Assembly: GCF_036289405.1 (NCBI RefSeq)
Contig: NZ_JAYFFI010000017.1
Span: forward strand, 1 to 43,698
Length of the DNA: 43,698 nucleotides
Source of the DNA: Pseudoramibacter faecis
GTDB taxonomy: Bacteria > Bacillota > Clostridia > Eubacteriales > Eubacteriaceae
Direction of reading: 5' to 3'
The position numbers and the translations under genes were made by a program. Of this stretch, positions 16,750-25,348 are shown in pieces (the first letter of the stretch is position 1; the number at the start of each line of letters is the position of its first letter). The notes under the pieces were generated by a model. The model did no database searches. It saw only the letters and a program-made list of their open reading frames with translations, and was not told the DNA's origin.

Positions 16750-17607
16750 TTAATTATTAATGGCGTGATGCGGGGCGAAACTCTTGCGGTCAATCGCCTT
16801 TAAAGCATAGCCCTTGGCCTGGTAGTACTCGATGATTTTAGGCAGCGCCTTCACGGTCGTTGACTTAGTATCCGTGTCATGGCAGAGCATAACGATATTG
16901 GAATCGTTGCTGCGCTTCGCCATCGCGACAATCTTGTTGGGATCGCCGTTAATCATCGTAGCATCGGTGCTGTCGCCGTTCCAATCGTAATATTGATAGC
17001 CTTTTTTATTCAGTTCCATCGTAAGCACATGCATGATGCCATGGCTATAATTCCGGGAGATTGTATTGGATGATCCACCGGGGAAACGCACAAAGCAGGG
17101 CACATAGCCGATTTCAGATTTCACCGTTTTTGCAATGGCATCCAGATCGGCAAAATAAGCATGAGGCGAGCGATAAATGCTGTAGGCATGGGTGCTGGTG
17201 TGCAGGCCGATGGTATGGCCTTCTCGGTAAGCCTTGCCGATCATGTGGCGATACTTTGGCTGCTGATTGGTTACGAAGAAAGTGGCCTTGGCATGGTAGC
17301 GATTGAGAATATCGAGAATCGGCTGGGTATTTTTGGATGGACCGTCATCAAAGGTGAGATAAAGCACTTTCTTCTTGGACATCCGCATCCTCCCCGGCAA
17401 ATCGCTGGGCCGCAGATGAAAATCCCGGCTGTCCTGCAGGATTTCGCCAGCTGTCAGCGAATCCGACAAGAGGCCCGAAGCCTTGGCAAAGGCTTCCCAA
17501 TGGCCCGCCGCCAAAGCCCTGGGAGATGCCGCCCAAAGCAGACATGCTGCCACGCCAATAATGCCCAAAAATCCGATCCATACCAACCACTGCTTTCGTA
17601 TCTCCAT
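16750..17607 (-). CDS. Polysaccharide deacetylase (NodB domain), membrane-anchored
   Basis: A 285-residue protein with an N-terminal hydrophobic anchor or signal segment (WLVWIGFLGIIGVAACLLWA), then an export-side linker. A carbohydrate esterase 4 domain starts near residue 80. Family motifs are visible: LTFDDGPS, the zinc pair HTSTH, RFPGGSSN, WNGDSTDA and VMLCHD. Such enzymes remove acetyl groups from peptidoglycan or other N-acetyl glycans outside the membrane, often giving lysozyme resistance. The start at 17607 has GGGAGG upstream; the longer frame to 17697 is rejected because it has no ribosome site. A TATAAT lies on the minus strand at 17638-17643. The gene stands alone between folT and murI. 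Confidence 0.92.
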   Translation of the reverse strand: MEIRKQWLVWIGFLGIIGVAACLLWAASPRALAAGHWEAFAKASGLLSDSLTAGEILQDSRDFHLRPSDLPGRMRMSKKKVLYLTFDDGPSKNTQPILDILNRYHAKATFFVTNQQPKYRHMIGKAYREGHTIGLHTSTHAYSIYRSPHAYFADLDAIAKTVKSEIGYVPCFVRFPGGSSNTISRNYSHGIMHVLTMELNKKGYQYYDWNGDSTDATMINGDPNKIVAMAKRSNDSNIVMLCHDTDTKSTTVKALPKIIEYYQAKGYALKAIDRKSFAPHHAINN

Positions 17608-17808
17608 CGCAAACCTCCCAAAATTAGATTGTTTTTCATTATAACACAGCGGTTTGACCGGTGAAAGGCTTTGATTCAAAGTTTTAAAGCATGCCACAAG
17701 ATTGACGCTTTCATTCCGGGAATCCTTCGTTTATAATGAAAGCGCGCCGAACGCGGACCGGCGTCCGGTCTGCGTCGGCAGATCGAAAAGCATTGTCGAG
17801 GAAGAACC

Positions 17809-18585
17809 ATGCGAAAAGCCTTTAATGATTACATCGGCGTCTTCGATTCCGGCGTCGGGGGCATCTCGGTGCTCAAACATCTCACCGAGCAGCTGCCCAA
17901 CGAAAATTTTCTGTTCTACGGCGACTCTGCCAACGCGCCCTACGGCGAGAAATCGGTTGAGCAGGTGCGCGCCCTTGCTTTTGACATCGTCCGCCGGATG
18001 GTCGAAGGCGGCGTGAAGGCCATTGTCATCGCCTGCAATACCGCTACCAGCGCTGCGGCAAAAGAGCTGCGCCGCGCCTTTAATCTGCCGATCATCGGCG
18101 TGGAGCCGGCGCTTAAGCCCGCGGCCACCGCCTCCGGCCGGCACCGCGTTCTCGTGATGGCGACTCCGGTTACCTTAAGCCTTCAAAAATACCGCGATCT
18201 TTGGGATCGCTACGCCGGCTATGCCGAGTGCGTCTCCTGCTCCTGTCCGGGGCTGGCCAAGCGCATCGAACGCGGCCGGCTGGACGCACCGGATCTCACC
18301 GCCTTGATCGAAAAGCTCATCGGCTGTTATCGCGGCCGGGTGGACAGCGTGGTTCTGGGCTGCACCCATTATCCCTTTGTCAGCAATCAAATCCGCGACG
18401 TCCTCGGCAGCCATGTCACCCTTTATGACGGCGGCGCAGGCACCGCGGGCGAACTTAAAAATGTGCTTGCCCAAAAACAGCTGCTCACCCGTGCGGCCAC
18501 GCCCGGCGGCGTTCTCTTTCAGTCGAGCTTCAAGCAGTCGAGCGAAATCGCGCTTTACAAGCATTTTTATCATTTCGATCTTTAA
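17809..18585 (+). CDS. murI: Glutamate racemase
   Basis: A 258-residue cytoplasmic enzyme that makes D-glutamate for peptidoglycan. The family start IGVFDSGVGGISVL, the YGDSANAPYG block and the two catalytic cysteines are all present: Cys76 in ACNTATS and Cys185 in GCTHYPF. Length is normal. GAGGAAG precedes the start by about five bases. A TATAAT stands at about 17734-17739, and an 8-base inverted repeat (GCTTTCAT/ATGAAAGC, 17709-17744) surrounds that region. trmO follows after 18 bases and shares the transcript and terminator. Confidence 0.96.
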   Translation: MRKAFNDYIGVFDSGVGGISVLKHLTEQLPNENFLFYGDSANAPYGEKSVEQVRALAFDIVRRMVEGGVKAIVIACNTATSAAAKELRRAFNLPIIGVEPALKPAATASGRHRVLVMATPVTLSLQKYRDLWDRYAGYAECVSCSCPGLAKRIERGRLDAPDLTALIEKLIGCYRGRVDSVVLGCTHYPFVSNQIRDVLGSHVTLYDGGAGTAGELKNVLAQKQLLTRAATPGGVLFQSSFKQSSEIALYKHFYHFDL

Positions 18586-18603
18586 AATCAAAGGAGCCGC
18601 GCC

Positions 18604-18987
18604 ATGACAACCATCACCTACCAGCCCATCGGCATCATCCGCACCGCCTTCACCACCCGGGAAAACACGCCCCGGGGCGTCGCTGCCCAAAATGCCCGGG
18701 GCATCATCCAAATGCGCCCCGACTATCGCGAGGCCATGGCCGACATGCACCCCGGCGAACGCTATCTGGTGCTTTTCCACTTCGATCGCTCTCAGGGCTA
18801 TGCCCAGACCGTCCCGATCCACGGCGACGGCCCGATGACGGGGCTCTTCTCCACCCGGGCGCCCAATCGCCCGAATCCCGTCGGCCTGACCACCATTACG
18901 ATCGAAGCGATCGATGACAGCCGCATCACCTTTCGCGGGGCGGATATGATGGACGGCACCCCGGTGCTCGACATTAAGCCGGTTTAA
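18604..18987 (+). CDS. trmO: tRNA (N6-threonylcarbamoyladenosine37-N6)-methyltransferase TrmO
   Basis: A 127-residue protein of the TrmO/YaeB (UPF0066) family, which methylates t6A37 in tRNA using S-adenosylmethionine. The diagnostic block STRAPNRPNPVGLT is present, preceded by the family opening YQPIGIIRTAF and followed by the closing DGTPVLDIKPV. Bacterial TrmO proteins often have an extra C-terminal domain; this one is the short form that stops after the core barrel. AAAGGAG lies seven bases before the start. It is the second gene of the murI transcript and ends at the strong terminator at 19007-19044. Confidence 0.92.
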   Translation: MTTITYQPIGIIRTAFTTRENTPRGVAAQNARGIIQMRPDYREAMADMHPGERYLVLFHFDRSQGYAQTVPIHGDGPMTGLFSTRAPNRPNPVGLTTITIEAIDDSRITFRGADMMDGTPVLDIKPV

Positions 18988-19006
18988 GCGCTGAACCCAA
19001 ACGCAC

Positions 19007-19044
19007 AAAAGCCGCCGACGATTTTAAACCGTCGGCGGCTTTTT
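19007..19044 (+). terminator. Terminator after murI-trmO
   Basis: GCCGCCGACG (19011-19020) pairs perfectly with CGTCGGCGGC (19030-19039), followed by five T. The A run before it makes it partly bidirectional. Confidence 0.92.
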
Positions 19045-19228
19045 ACGTGCTCATGATTCATTCGTCAAAATTATTTTATCCTCCACAAGGTTATCGCCGG
19101 CACGCAAATTCATCGTCATTGGCCGCCGACAAACAGAACTGGCACACGCTTTGCGGAAGGGTGCTTGCCGCACAACGATCGCTCCGGTCGCTGAAACCTA
19201 TGCTTTTTCAAAATTACCGAATTCGGCT

Positions 19229-19621
19229 TTAGAGGACTTTCTTATTTTCCGCGCCGGGCGTGGTTACGATGATCTTTTCCACCGTTATCATCAACGCCCC
19301 TTTGGCTGTCGCAGCGCCATTAAACATCTCCTCCACCATCGCTTTGAAGGTCTCCACGACGGCTCCTTCGGTCACATACTCTGCAACTCCTTTGATTTGG
19401 TATCCTTCAAGGCTTTGCGCATCATAGGCGGAAATGGCGATTCTGCCGCCGTTGTTTTTGATATTGTTCAAAGTCGTTTCCAAAAACACATCGCCCACGA
19501 TCAGCTTGCCGTCATCCGCGACATCCTTGAAAGCGACGGGAACCACATTGGGTTCGCCGTCAGCGCAGGTTGCCAGATCCCACATACTTTTCTTAAGAAT
19601 ATTCTTTACATTTTCATTCAT
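19229..19621 (-). CDS. Pyridoxamine 5'-phosphate oxidase-family (FMN-binding split barrel) protein
   Basis: A 130-residue protein that looks like the small FMN-binding split-barrel group: LATCADGEPNVVPVAFKDV, then LIVGDVFLETTLNNIKNNGGRIAIS and the later GYQIKGVAEYVTEG. Members bind FMN, F420 or related cofactors; most in anaerobes have no proven reaction. The start at 19621 follows GGAG by about seven bases. It is the last gene of a minus-strand run (two MalY-type enzymes, NhaC-type antiporter, RidA). A link to vitamin B6 chemistry is tempting because two neighbours are PLP enzymes, but the sequence is not a classical PdxH. Confidence 0.8.
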   Translation of the reverse strand: MNENVKNILKKSMWDLATCADGEPNVVPVAFKDVADDGKLIVGDVFLETTLNNIKNNGGRIAISAYDAQSLEGYQIKGVAEYVTEGAVVETFKAMVEEMFNGAATAKGALMITVEKIIVTTPGAENKKVL

Positions 19622-19737
19622 GGTTATCTCCATTCCGGAGCGCTCTTTACGACAGACCATTTGCGGCACTCCGACACAAACAGCTGTTTGAAGACTGGAC
19701 GGGGACTTTCCCTTGATCCACCACCGGTTTACTCACA

Positions 19738-20106
19738 TCATGCTTTTGCGACACACTCGATCTCGCACAGCGCTCCTTTGGGCAGAGCCTTCACGGCAAA
19801 GCAGCTTCTGGCAGGTTTTGATACAAAGTACTTTGCGTACACCTCATTAAAAGCGCCGAAGTCTGCGATTTCAGCCAAAAAGCACGTTGTCTTGACGACC
19901 TTCTCCGCACCGGATCCCGCGGCATCCAGAATAGCGAGAACATTTTTGCAGCTCTGCTCCGTTTGTGCCGTGATTCCTTCCGGGATCTCGCCTGTTGCGG
20001 GATCAGCCGGAAGTTGGCCGGATGTAAAGATCAGCCCATTCGTCATAAAGCCCTGAGAATAGGGACCGATGGCGCCGGGAGCGCCGGAAGATTGAATTTG
20101 TTTCAT
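19738..20106 (-). CDS. ridA: RidA-family reactive imine deaminase
   Basis: A 122-residue Rid protein. Members hydrolyse 2-aminoacrylate and other imines released by PLP enzymes and so protect them from damage. The family blocks are present: GAIGPYSQG, LIFTSGQLPADPATGEI, CFLAEIADFGAFNEVYAKYF, then ARSCFAVKALPKGALCEIECVA with the conserved Arg and Glu. AAGGAGG lies before the start. It is 33 bases downstream of the NhaC-type gene and in the same run as two MalY/PatB-type C-S lyase homologues. Those release exactly the kind of enamine that RidA removes, so the operon makes biochemical sense. Confidence 0.93.
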   Translation of the reverse strand: MKQIQSSGAPGAIGPYSQGFMTNGLIFTSGQLPADPATGEIPEGITAQTEQSCKNVLAILDAAGSGAEKVVKTTCFLAEIADFGAFNEVYAKYFVSKPARSCFAVKALPKGALCEIECVAKA

Positions 20107-20139
20107 CGTGACCTCCTTATCGAAACAATGATAATAAAT

Positions 20140-21501
20140 TTAGATATCTACTGGATTAACCGATCGCGCAACTTCTTTTTCCTCCCTGGTGCGCATGAGA
20201 CCGAATTGGATCGTCAAACAGGTAAACAAAAGCAGCAGTATCGGATAAAACTGATAACGGACAATATCCAGATAATTGACGCCTTTCGCATAGGTCTGCA
20301 CCAGGAGCACGCCGCTGTCATGCGGCACCAACATCAAGGCCGCCGCTCCGAAAATATCCAGAAGGGATGCCAAACGCTTGGGCGCGATCTTATAGTTGTC
20401 GCCCAGATCCTTGGCAAGCGGCGCGCTAATCATAATCGCCACGGTATTGTTGAGGGTGATGCCGGAGATGATCATGGACACAAGCCCGATGATGTATTCA
20501 CAGCTCTTTCTGTTCCTGATCTTTTTCATCGAGACCTTTAGCAAATACGCAATGCCGCCATAATAGCGGACAAGCTCTACCATGCCGGAAATCATCATCG
20601 CGAAGACGGCAAGCCAGAACATATCCTCCATACCGGCACCGATGGCTTTCGTCCAACCAAAGAACGAGATCGTCCCGCAAGCCATCCCGATGATGCCTGC
20701 CAGAACCGTTCCGATCACAAGGACGACCGTAACATCCATCCCGGCCACCGCAAGAATCAAAACGACAAAATAGGGAATCACCGTTGGCAGGATGTAGTTT
20801 CCGGCGTGTGCCGGGCCGCCGCCGGAAGCGTGGCTCAAGACGGTATAAATCACCATCGTGAGGATCGCTCCTGGCAGCGCAATGAGGAAATTCATCCGGA
20901 ATTTATCCTTCATCTCTGCGCCGACACCCTTGGTCGCCGCAATGGTCGTATCGGAGATCATCGAAAGATTGTCCCCGAAATAGGCTCCGGCAATGGCTGC
21001 TGCTCCTGCCATGCCCGTGTTTAGACCGGCGCCCTCTGCCAAAGCGATCGCGACCGGGATCATCGTAACCTGCGTCCCCATAGACGTTCCGATGCAGGTG
21101 GATATGATGCAGCAGATTAGGAAAATGCCCGGGATCAACAGATGAGCGGGAATAATGGAAATCCCCAGGTTCACCATGGACGTTTTTCCGCCGATCTTTG
21201 CCACGGCATTCGCAAATCCGCCGGCCAGAAGAAGGATCAACCCCATCTGCATGACGCCCGGCCGACCAGCGCCGGCGCAGTAAACGTTGATTTTGTCATC
21301 GATCTTTTTCTTGCGGTCAAAACAATAAATGCCGATCAGGATTGCAACCATCGCCGCCACATATCTGGGCATTTGATAAAAAGCATCTTTGACGCCCACC
21401 AGCATCAAAACCATGCCGCACCCGACATACAACCCCAAGAATACAATAAACGGGATCAGCGCCAGCGCGCCGTAGTCCCTTTCACTTCTTTTTTCTGCCA
21501 T
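20140..21501 (-). CDS. NhaC-family Na+/H+ antiporter-like transporter
   Basis: A 453-residue integral membrane protein with about 11-12 hydrophobic segments. The NhaC hallmark is clear in AIAGAYFGDNLSMISDTTIAA, preceded by STCIGTSMGTQVTMIPVAIAL. NhaC-family proteins exchange Na+ for H+, but several move organic substrates such as malate/lactate or amino acids. Placement inside an operon of PLP lyases suggests it may carry an amino acid or a sulfur compound here. The start at 21501 is chosen because GGGGAG lies eight bases upstream; the ATG at 21522 has none. Confidence 0.88.
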   Translation of the reverse strand: MAEKRSERDYGALALIPFIVFLGLYVGCGMVLMLVGVKDAFYQMPRYVAAMVAILIGIYCFDRKKKIDDKINVYCAGAGRPGVMQMGLILLLAGGFANAVAKIGGKTSMVNLGISIIPAHLLIPGIFLICCIISTCIGTSMGTQVTMIPVAIALAEGAGLNTGMAGAAAIAGAYFGDNLSMISDTTIAATKGVGAEMKDKFRMNFLIALPGAILTMVIYTVLSHASGGGPAHAGNYILPTVIPYFVVLILAVAGMDVTVVLVIGTVLAGIIGMACGTISFFGWTKAIGAGMEDMFWLAVFAMMISGMVELVRYYGGIAYLLKVSMKKIRNRKSCEYIIGLVSMIISGITLNNTVAIMISAPLAKDLGDNYKIAPKRLASLLDIFGAAALMLVPHDSGVLLVQTYAKGVNYLDIVRYQFYPILLLLFTCLTIQFGLMRTREEKEVARSVNPVDI

Positions 21502-21584
21502 GTGCGAGTCTCCCCTTCTCATACATTATCGCAGCTATAAATGCGAGATCGCTTCAATGATTCTCCCATCAAGCCTCAACGTCT

Positions 21585-22775
21585 TCATGTTATATCCGCC
21601 GCTGCCCGCGCGAGATTGTCCGCCGCCCGGCGGACCAGCGCAGGATTCGTTGCGAGATTCATCCGGATAAATCCTTTGTATTGATCTCCGAACCACTCCC
21701 CGTAGTCCACGCCCAGCCGGGCCTTCTCCTGCACAAACAACCGACACTGCGCCGGATCGCAGCATTCCCGCAGATCGACCATGACCAGATAGGTTGCGTC
21801 CAGACAACAAACCGCCGCCTGGGGCAGCCGCGAAGCCAGCTCCGTTTTTAAATAGGTATAATTGTCCCGGATAATTTCCAACACATGGTCCAGCCATTCG
21901 CCGCCGTGCCGATAGCCCGCCATCGTGGCATACATCCCCATGACGCTGATCTCTGTCCTGTTGTTCCCGGATGCGTAATCGTCATATTTTGCCCGGAGCT
22001 TTCCATCCTTAATGATCATATGGGCGTGAAGCAGCGTTGCCAGGTTAAACGTCTTGGACGCCGAATTGATCGTGATCAGGCGATCCGCATATTTCCCGCC
22101 GCTGACTGTCAGAGCCGGGACAAACGTCTTCTCCGAGTTGATCACAAGGTCCTGATGAATCTCATCACTCGCCACCAGCACGTCGTGTTTTCGGCAAAGC
22201 TCGAACAGGCGCGCCAGCTCTGCCTCACTCCAAATGGCCCCGGCGGGATTATGCGGAGAACACAAAAGAATCAGCTTCACGTTATGCCGCACGATGGCGT
22301 CCTCGATCGCCGCGGCGTTCATGGACCAGTTTCCGTTTGCATAATCGAGATCGACGCTGACTAATTTTCTATGGTTGTTCGTAACCACATTGAAGAACGG
22401 ATAATAGACCGGCGTCATGATCAGGCAGGCGTCGCCCGGCTCGGTGAAACAATTAATCGCATAGGCCAGGCCCGTGACGCAGCCTGTCGTGAAGCGGACC
22501 CATTCCTTTTCGATCTTCATGCCATAGCGGGATGCCATCCAATCCGACATCGCCTGATAGTATGCTTCCGGCGCCTTGGTGTAACCAAAAATCCCGTGCT
22601 CCGCGCGCTGAACCAATGCCTCGCGGATATACCGGCTGGTTTTAAACTCCATATCCGCAATCCACATACCAATCAGATCGCGAGAGCCAAATTTTTCCTC
22701 GAGGCCATCCCATTTCAAACAATCTGTCCCGCGGCGGTCTGCCAGATATGCCTTTAGAAACGCTTTTTTATCCAT
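21585..22775 (-). CDS. MalY/PatB-family PLP-dependent aminotransferase / C-S lyase (copy 1)
   Basis: A 396-residue fold-type I PLP enzyme. Visible landmarks: GMWIADMEFKTS near the start, GIFGYTKAPEAYYQA, SPHNPAGAIWSEAEL, VASDEIHQDLV with the Asp that contacts the pyridine nitrogen, and the lysine motif NSASKTFNLA. This is the MalY/PatB group, whose members cleave cystathionine or cysteine conjugates and release ammonia, pyruvate and a thiol; some transaminate. GAGGAG precedes the ATG at 22775. It is 69 bases downstream of a second, clearly diverged gene of the same family. The substrate of neither is readable. Confidence 0.9.
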   Translation of the reverse strand: MDKKAFLKAYLADRRGTDCLKWDGLEEKFGSRDLIGMWIADMEFKTSRYIREALVQRAEHGIFGYTKAPEAYYQAMSDWMASRYGMKIEKEWVRFTTGCVTGLAYAINCFTEPGDACLIMTPVYYPFFNVVTNNHRKLVSVDLDYANGNWSMNAAAIEDAIVRHNVKLILLCSPHNPAGAIWSEAELARLFELCRKHDVLVASDEIHQDLVINSEKTFVPALTVSGGKYADRLITINSASKTFNLATLLHAHMIIKDGKLRAKYDDYASGNNRTEISVMGMYATMAGYRHGGEWLDHVLEIIRDNYTYLKTELASRLPQAAVCCLDATYLVMVDLRECCDPAQCRLFVQEKARLGVDYGEWFGDQYKGFIRMNLATNPALVRRAADNLARAAADIT

Positions 22776-22844
22776 CTTCTCCTCTCTTGCTCGCATCACA
22801 AGTGCGACGGCGCACCAGTCGACAACGCCCGATCTTTGCCACGC

Positions 22845-24071
22845 TCAGTGATTATCTCTTTGCGCTTTGTGCGCGTTGACAGCGTCCCGCATGCGCTCAA
22901 GTCCTGTCTTGATGACAGCTCTCGGCATCGCCAGATTCAGTCTAATATAACCTTCCGCATTGCCGACAAACAACGCATTGCCGCCCTCGAGCAGAACACC
23001 CGCGCGATTGGCAAAGAAACCTGGCAGATCCGCCACATCCGGAAGCACCTTAGACAGATCGACCCAGGATAGGTAGGTTGCTTCGGAAATGTTCATCACC
23101 GCCTCCGGCATGTGTTCGGCGAGAAACGCTTTGACAAACGCGAAGTTCCCGTCCAAATAAACGCGCAATTCCTGCAGCCAGGGATCGCCGAAGTCATAGG
23201 CCGCTTTGGCTGCGGTGAGCGACATCGTATTGACCATGCCGAACAGCTTATCGCGCTTCCGGAAGGTCTCCCGCAGCTCGGGATCGCGGATGATGATATT
23301 GGAAAAGGAGAGCCCCGCCATATTGAAGGTTTTGGTCGGCGCCATGCAGGTAATCAGTTTGGGATAATCCGGCATGATCTTTGCCAAGGGCGTGTGCACC
23401 TGCCCTTGTCTGATCAGATCGCAATGAATTTCATCCGAGATGATCCAGAGATTATACTTCTCTACAATTCCGGCAATCCTCTTCAGCTCGTCTTCTTTCC
23501 ACACGCGGCCGGTCGGATTTTGCGGATTGCACCAAAATATCAGCTTGCAGTGAGGATCGGCGCACTGTTTTTCAAAATGATCGTAGTCGATAAAGAATTC
23601 TCCCTTTTCATTCTTTGGGAGGGGCGATTCCAAAACGCCAAGATTCGAATACTCCGCCGCGTGAAGAAAGTAGCCGTAGGCCGGCGTATGGATCAAAACC
23701 TTCTCCTCCTGCGTGCAGAGGGTTTCGGCCAGCTGATACAACGCGGGAATGATGCCGGGAGAATAGCAAAGCTCCTCCTGCGGGAAAACCCATCCATAAT
23801 GGTCTTTGCACCATTTAACAACCGACTCGTAGTAGCTGTTGTCAAAAACGCCCGTGTAGCCGAAGATCCGGCGGTCAATTCTGGCGCGCAGCGCATCCAG
23901 AATCTCTGGCGCGATCCCAAATTCCATATCTGCCACCCACATGCGGACAAACGCCTCGTCTTTATAGGGGAAAACCTTCTCGGGTCCTGCATGGAAGATA
24001 TAGCCGCGAAAGCCGTCCGTGTTTAATGCGTTCGTATTTCTTCTGTCAATCATTTCATCAAAGTTATACAT
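22845..24071 (-). CDS. MalY/PatB-family PLP-dependent aminotransferase / C-S lyase (copy 2)
   Basis: A 408-residue relative of the next gene. Landmarks: RMWVADMEFGIAPEI, RIFGYTGVFDNSYYESV, NPQNPTGRVWKEDEL, IISDEIHCDLI and the PLP lysine in APTKTFNMAGL. It starts with MYNFDEMIDRRNTNALNTDG, a usual opening for these enzymes. AAGGAG lies about eight bases before the ATG. It is the first gene of the five-gene minus-strand run and faces the divergent XRE regulator; the repeats at 24145-24200 lie in that gap. Similarity to copy 1 is partial (about family level), so the pair probably has different substrates rather than being a recent duplication. Confidence 0.92.
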   Translation of the reverse strand: MYNFDEMIDRRNTNALNTDGFRGYIFHAGPEKVFPYKDEAFVRMWVADMEFGIAPEILDALRARIDRRIFGYTGVFDNSYYESVVKWCKDHYGWVFPQEELCYSPGIIPALYQLAETLCTQEEKVLIHTPAYGYFLHAAEYSNLGVLESPLPKNEKGEFFIDYDHFEKQCADPHCKLIFWCNPQNPTGRVWKEDELKRIAGIVEKYNLWIISDEIHCDLIRQGQVHTPLAKIMPDYPKLITCMAPTKTFNMAGLSFSNIIIRDPELRETFRKRDKLFGMVNTMSLTAAKAAYDFGDPWLQELRVYLDGNFAFVKAFLAEHMPEAVMNISEATYLSWVDLSKVLPDVADLPGFFANRAGVLLEGGNALFVGNAEGYIRLNLAMPRAVIKTGLERMRDAVNAHKAQRDNH

Positions 24072-24144
24072 CTGTGTGCTCCTTTCTCATTGGGGGTCAT
24101 TTCTTTTGACAAGATGATTATAAGGATATTTTGGTTTGCATTCA

Positions 24145-24200
24145 AAAGTGGGTCTGTATCATTAAAGTGGATTATATTAGATAAAAGTTTCATAAAAGTG
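24145..24200. repeat. Four short AAAGTG-type direct repeats (candidate operator array)
   Basis: AAAGTG or AAAGTT starts at 24145, 24164, 24184 and 24195, that is 19, 20 and 11 bases apart, close to one or two helical turns. The array lies between the divergent XRE gene and the PLP-enzyme operon, where a regulator site is expected. Confidence 0.45.
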
Positions 24201-24299
24201 TATTTAGGGGCATTCCTGTGTTAAAATTGAGCTCAAATGATGGAATATTGTCTCCATTCACAAAATTGTGTATTTGAGAGAAACTACAGGAGGGAACAC

Positions 24300-25007
24300 A
24301 TGTCAGAAATTACTGCCGGAATCGGGCACAATATCCGTGTTTACCGAAAAAAAACCGGCCTGACGCTGGATGCGCTGTCAGACCTTGTCTTTAAGAGTAA
24401 ATCAACGCTCTCGAAATATGAAAAGGGGGAAATATCCATCGACATCGAAACGCTCTATGAACTGGCGGACGCACTCCATGTCCATGTGGAGCAGCTGCTG
24501 TATGTGCGGAAATCGCATACGGGGATTGCCACATCCGACGCACATCCTTCTTTTTTTAACGGAGTATCCCGATTTTTCAGTTATGTTTTTGATGGCCGAA
24601 GCCATCAACTTCTTCCTTCCGTTTTCGATATCCTCTCCGAGACGGACAAAAATCAGTTCAAGATCATGATGTACATGAATTATAAAACCTATGATCATTA
24701 CCAGGACTGCGAAACGACTTACATCGGTTATATCGAGCACTATGACGCTGTGACCAATATTATGCTGACCAACCAGTATTCCCCCATGGAGAAAGCCAGT
24801 GCCCAGATTTTAGCTTCCTATCTGGATTCCGACATAAAATGGGGGCTATGGAACGGTCTGTCCTCCAGGCCGCTGATGCCGATCGCGACGAAAATGCTCT
24901 TTACCAAAACCAGACTTAAAGGAAAGGAAGATATTATCAATGATTTAAAAATATCCAAGGAGGATATAAAGCTTCTGCGCCTATATAATATGCTGCCGGT
25001 GTTCTAA
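24300..25007 (+). CDS. XRE-family helix-turn-helix regulator
   Basis: A 235-residue protein. Residues 1-65 are a Cro/C1-type helix-turn-helix (GIGHNIRVYRKKTGLTLDALSDLV, then KSTLSKYEKGEISIDIETLYELADAL). The remaining part, about 170 residues, has no domain I recognise; it reads as a soluble alpha/beta or helical sensing domain (YIGYIEHYDAVTNIMLTNQYSP). The start at 24300 is set by CAGGAGGG seven bases upstream; an earlier in-frame ATG at 24237 has no ribosome site. It is divergent from the MalY-MalY-NhaC-RidA operon and is its most likely regulator. Confidence 0.85.
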   Translation: MSEITAGIGHNIRVYRKKTGLTLDALSDLVFKSKSTLSKYEKGEISIDIETLYELADALHVHVEQLLYVRKSHTGIATSDAHPSFFNGVSRFFSYVFDGRSHQLLPSVFDILSETDKNQFKIMMYMNYKTYDHYQDCETTYIGYIEHYDAVTNIMLTNQYSPMEKASAQILASYLDSDIKWGLWNGLSSRPLMPIATKMLFTKTRLKGKEDIINDLKISKEDIKLLRLYNMLPVF

Positions 25008-25298
25008 AACGAATCCATAACAATCCCTTGAACATAAAAACGAACTTTTCTCTCCAACCCGACATTGGCCGAGAAAAGGCTTAGGTTGACAGGACTCCCT
25101 CTTCAGCACGACAGACGTTTTACAGCCAAGAGCGCTGCGGACGCTTTTTCGCTTTGACAAATAACACTGTTTATTTTAAAAAAAGTTTTTTAATCCTTAA
25201 ACTTTCTGAAAGACTACGCGCCTAACCCGTGATTCTCTGCAATCAAATAAGTGCAGCCAATGGAGATTCTTCTCTATCTGCTACACTTTTATGGCACT
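25008..25298. other. Intergenic region, no gene seen
   Basis: Between the XRE gene and the rubrerythrin terminator. It contains CTTTTCTC/GAGAAAAG arms near 25045-25080 without a T run, and AT-rich stretches near 25180. I find no start with a ribosome site, no tRNA and no clear terminator for the XRE gene. Confidence 0.5.
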
Positions 25299-25326
25299 AA
25301 AAAACCGTCTGCCGAAGCAGACGGTT
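25299..25326 (-). terminator. Terminator after the rubrerythrin gene
   Basis: On the minus strand AACCGTCTGC pairs with GCAGACGGTT around a TTCG tetraloop, then a T run. It lies 23 bases past the stop. Confidence 0.93.
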
Positions 25327-25348
25327 ACCCGATGTGTGGATGGCGGGA

